A stretch of 9,363 bases of DNA from assembly GCA_017408185.1 (NCBI GenBank), contig JAFQVE010000186.1:1-9363 (forward strand), written 5' to 3'. Below the pieces are notes generated by a model. It was not told where the DNA came from, made no database searches, and was given only the letters and a program-made list of their open reading frames with translations. The number at the start of each line of letters is the position of its first letter. Position 1 is the first letter of the stretch. Shown here piece after piece: positions 7,733-9,363 of the stretch. A program made the translations under genes and the position numbers. This stretch comes from Oscillospiraceae bacterium. Lineage in GTDB: Bacteria > Bacillota_A > Clostridia > Oscillospirales > JAAYXM01.

Positions 7733-7778
7733 GAAGGTCGCAGTGCTTATAAAACGCATATTGGATTATTTGAAATGA
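7733..7778 (+). pseudogene. Fossil of a second SLH C-terminal tail in the spacer
   Basis: Codons 7737-7778 read VAVLIKRILDYLK followed by TGA. The live gene ends VAVLIKRILDYIK followed by TAA (7658-7699). Twelve of 13 residues match, but 8 of 13 codons differ, 7 of them synonymously, so this is a diverged homologous tail rather than a fresh duplication. Similarity breaks off at GAAG (7733-7736), directly against the right arm of the hairpin, and one extra base there shifts the frame relative to the live gene's GAA-GTT. There is no start codon or ribosome binding site, so it is not translated on its own. It is most simply the original end of the upstream gene. Confidence 0.75.
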
Positions 7779-7783
7779 GGAAA
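7777..7783 (+). promoter_or_regulatory. Ribosome binding site of the GH29 gene, overlapping the fossil SLH stop codon
   Basis: GAGGAAA lies just upstream of the ATG at 7788. It begins inside the TGA (7776-7778) of the fossil SLH tail, leaving 9 bases between that old stop and the fucosidase start, the spacing of a translationally coupled gene pair. No convincing sigma-A promoter is seen in 7700-7787. Confidence 0.75.
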
Positions 7784-7787
7784 TAAA

Positions 7788-9029
7788 ATGAGCATACCGG
7801 TCGCAAAACAGTATATAAAAGACTTTGAACAGCTTGGATTTGGTGTTTTTGTTCATTTCGGTCTGTATTCATTGCTTGAAGAGGGCGAATGGACATATGA
7901 GCTGAACAAATGGGAGCCGGAAGAGTACAGAAAGCTTATGGGGCGCTTTAACCCGCGCCCCATGGGGGAGCTGGTGCGTGAGATAAAAAAGAGCGGAGCA
8001 AAGTACATAACGCTTACCACGCGCCACCACGACGGCTTTTCGCTTTATGATACTTGCGGTCTTAATGATTACGATGCGCCACACTCTGCGGCAGGACGTG
8101 ATCTTGTCCGTGAGTTTGTCGATGCGTGCCGTAAAGAAGATATAGTTCCATTTCTTTATCACACTACGCTTGATTGGTGGCATAAGGATTTTAAAAATGA
8201 TTTTGATGCGTATCTTAAGTATCTTAGAAACAGCGTTGAGCTTCTGTGCAAAAACTATGGAAAAATCGGCGGTTTGTGGTTTGACGGAAACTGGTCTAAA
8301 AAAGGAGAAGGAGACGTCTGGCAGGAAAATGAGTTGTATGCACTTATAAGAAAATATCAGCCGGATGCAATGATAATTAACAACACCGGACTCTCGAGGC
8401 TTGGTGAACTTGGTCATCCGGAAATAGACTCCGTGACGTGTGAGCGCGGAAATCCTTCGCCGATTAACAGAAATGGAATGAAAAAGTATATCGCCGGAGA
8501 AGTTTGTGACAGCATCACAAATTTCTGGGGAATAGCTGAGGCTTTTGAAATAAAATCTCCGAAGGCTTTGATAGAACAGCTTTCTCTCAGCCGTTGCGCC
8601 GGACTTAACTACCTTATAAATGTAGGGCCTGAAGGTGACGGAAGTCTTGATACTATGTCGTATGCCATTCTTGAGATAATAGGCAAATGGATGGCGAAGT
8701 ACGGTGAGGCAGTATATAACGGCAGACCGTTGTGGCAGAAAGATGGTGTTTCAAACTTCGTTTTAAAATCAGAACAAAATGTATATTTCTTCTGCTTCAA
8801 GCTTCGCTTTCGCGCAAATGAAGACGCAATAATAGATGCTGATAAGTTTGAGGGAAAGTTTACATTTGATAACTTTGCGCTTCCGGTTGAAAATATTCGA
8901 TGGATGGATAACGGAGAAGCTCTTGAATTTGAGCAGAGTGAAAATTCCTTGACGGTCAACTTCACTCCGTACCGCTACGGAAGCGACTATGTTGTGAGAG
9001 TTGCTAAAGGCAAAATAGTGAAAGCATAA
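7788..9029 (+). CDS. GH29-family alpha-L-fucosidase, cytoplasmic
   Basis: The 413-residue protein hydrolyses terminal alpha-L-fucose from oligosaccharides if it follows its family. GH29 hallmarks are in order: FGVFVHFGLYSLLEEGEW (H23), ITLTTRHHDGFSLYD (H80, H81, D82), and GGLWFDGNW, in which D166 is the expected retaining nucleophile. The acid/base is less conserved; E219 (in CERGNP) and E238 (in AGEVCD) are candidates. LINVGPEGDG and ILEIIGKWM complete the barrel, followed by a C-terminal beta-sandwich (about residues 310-413). There is no signal peptide or membrane segment, so it should act inside the cell on imported oligosaccharides. The start at 7788 is fixed by GAGGAAA and by the conserved N-terminus. 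Fine specificity (alpha-1,2 versus 1,3/1,4 linkage, or another deoxysugar) cannot be read. Confidence 0.88.
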   Translation: MSIPVAKQYIKDFEQLGFGVFVHFGLYSLLEEGEWTYELNKWEPEEYRKLMGRFNPRPMGELVREIKKSGAKYITLTTRHHDGFSLYDTCGLNDYDAPHSAAGRDLVREFVDACRKEDIVPFLYHTTLDWWHKDFKNDFDAYLKYLRNSVELLCKNYGKIGGLWFDGNWSKKGEGDVWQENELYALIRKYQPDAMIINNTGLSRLGELGHPEIDSVTCERGNPSPINRNGMKKYIAGEVCDSITNFWGIAEAFEIKSPKALIEQLSLSRCAGLNYLINVGPEGDGSLDTMSYAILEIIGKWMAKYGEAVYNGRPLWQKDGVSNFVLKSEQNVYFFCFKLRFRANEDAIIDADKFEGKFTFDNFALPVENIRWMDNGEALEFEQSENSLTVNFTPYRYGSDYVVRVAKGKIVKA

Positions 9030-9045
9030 TGCTTCTCGCTTTTTT

Positions 9046-9053
9046 AAGGAAGG
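9046..9053 (+). promoter_or_regulatory. Shine-Dalgarno-like AAGGAAGG ahead of the oxidoreductase gene
   Basis: AAGGAAGG is the strongest ribosome-binding candidate in the 40-base spacer, but 16 bases separate it from the ATG at 9070, longer than usual. A weaker GGTAAGA (9061-9067) is nearer. No start codon occurs in frame between them, and the Rossmann fold begins right at MIKVVLIG, so the start at 9070 stands. Confidence 0.5.
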
Positions 9054-9069
9054 AAAAAACGGTAAGAAT

Positions 9070-9363
9070 ATGATAAAAGTAGTTTTAATCGGTTGCGGTG
9101 CAATAAGCATGGCTCACATTTCTGCATTTGAAAAAACAAGGGGAGCACAGATTGTGGCAGTATGCGATGTGTCGGAAGAAAAAGTAAATATGGCAGTTCA
9201 AAAAACAGGAGCACAAGGCTTTTTTGACTATAAGCAGATGATAACAGAAACTAATCCTGACCTTGCCGTAATAACGCTTCCTCATGCACTTCATTGCGAG
9301 GCTGTCTGCTTCTGTGCTGAGCACGGGATTGATGTTTTTGTTGAAAAGCCGATGGGTATAAGC
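9070..9363 (+). CDS. Gfo/Idh/MocA-family NAD(P)-dependent oxidoreductase (3' partial)
   Basis: The 98 visible residues are the N-terminal Rossmann domain. MIKVVLIGCGAISMAHISAF carries the dinucleotide-binding G-x-G (G8, G10), IVAVCDVSEEK ends strand 2 with the acidic residue expected to contact the ribose, NPDLAVITLPHALHCEA follows, and DVFVEKPMGIS contains the family EKP motif (K93). The full protein is usually about 330-400 residues, so most of it lies beyond the window. Family members oxidise or reduce sugars, inositols and sugar acids, and some act as NAD-dependent glycosidases. It starts 40 bases after the fucosidase stop with no terminator between, so it probably shares that transcript and handles a sugar released by the locus. 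Its substrate cannot be read. Confidence 0.87.
   Translation, partial: MIKVVLIGCGAISMAHISAFEKTRGAQIVAVCDVSEEKVNMAVQKTGAQGFFDYKQMITETNPDLAVITLPHALHCEAVCFCAEHGIDVFVEKPMGIS

Noticed and set aside
7700..7787. Independent promoter for the fucosidase gene
   Set aside because: TATAAA at 7748-7753 has no -35 match at a proper distance (TTGCAT ends at 7714, 33 bases away), and it lies within the fossil SLH codons.
2..9363. CRISPR arrays, tRNA or rRNA genes, transposases, riboswitches
   Set aside because: No evenly spaced direct repeats, tRNA cloverleaf arms, rRNA-like segments or transposase motifs were seen; nearly all the window is protein-coding.

Overview
The window looks like a polysaccharide-utilisation locus from an anaerobic, low-to-middle-GC Gram-positive bacterium, most likely Clostridia (Firmicutes). 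The reasons are C-terminal S-layer homology (SLH) anchoring, chains of bacterial Ig-like (BIG2-type) modules, AT-leaning codon use with AGG-type ribosome binding sites, and tightly packed genes that all face the same way. Genus and species cannot be read from the sequence.

Layout: (1) Bases 2-7699 encode one giant surface protein that enters from upstream; at least 2,565 residues are visible. In order it holds beta-rich modules with repeated 'G-x-Y' strands, BIG2-type Ig modules, a carbohydrate-binding-like beta-sandwich, more Ig modules, a heparinase II/III-type polysaccharide lyase module, a putative Ig (He_PIG-like) module, a Ser/Thr/Gly-rich linker with eleven glycines, and three SLH repeats. 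(2) Bases 7700-7787 are a short spacer with a perfect hairpin and, unexpectedly, a diverged fossil of a second SLH tail ending in its own stop codon. (3) Bases 7788-9029 encode a cytoplasmic GH29-type alpha-L-fucosidase. (4) From 9070 to the window edge is the start of a Gfo/Idh/MocA-family NAD(P)-dependent oxidoreductase.

Working model (inference): the wall-anchored lyase cuts a uronic-acid-containing, fucosylated polysaccharide outside the cell. The resulting oligosaccharides are imported by a transporter not in this window, fucose is removed inside the cell by the GH29 enzyme, and a released sugar is handled by the oxidoreductase. No terminator or convincing promoter separates the three genes, so they probably share a transcript.

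The most notable signal is at the 3' end of the giant gene. The SLH cassette is visibly more GC-rich than the rest of the gene. It is preceded by two abutting inverted repeats and followed by a hairpin, and just beyond that hairpin lies the remnant of another SLH C-terminus (VAVLIKRILDYLK-stop). The remnant's stop codon overlaps the ribosome binding site of the fucosidase gene. This reads as a scar of replacement or insertion of the cell-wall anchor cassette: the fossil is the old end of the gene and the present SLH triplet is the newcomer.
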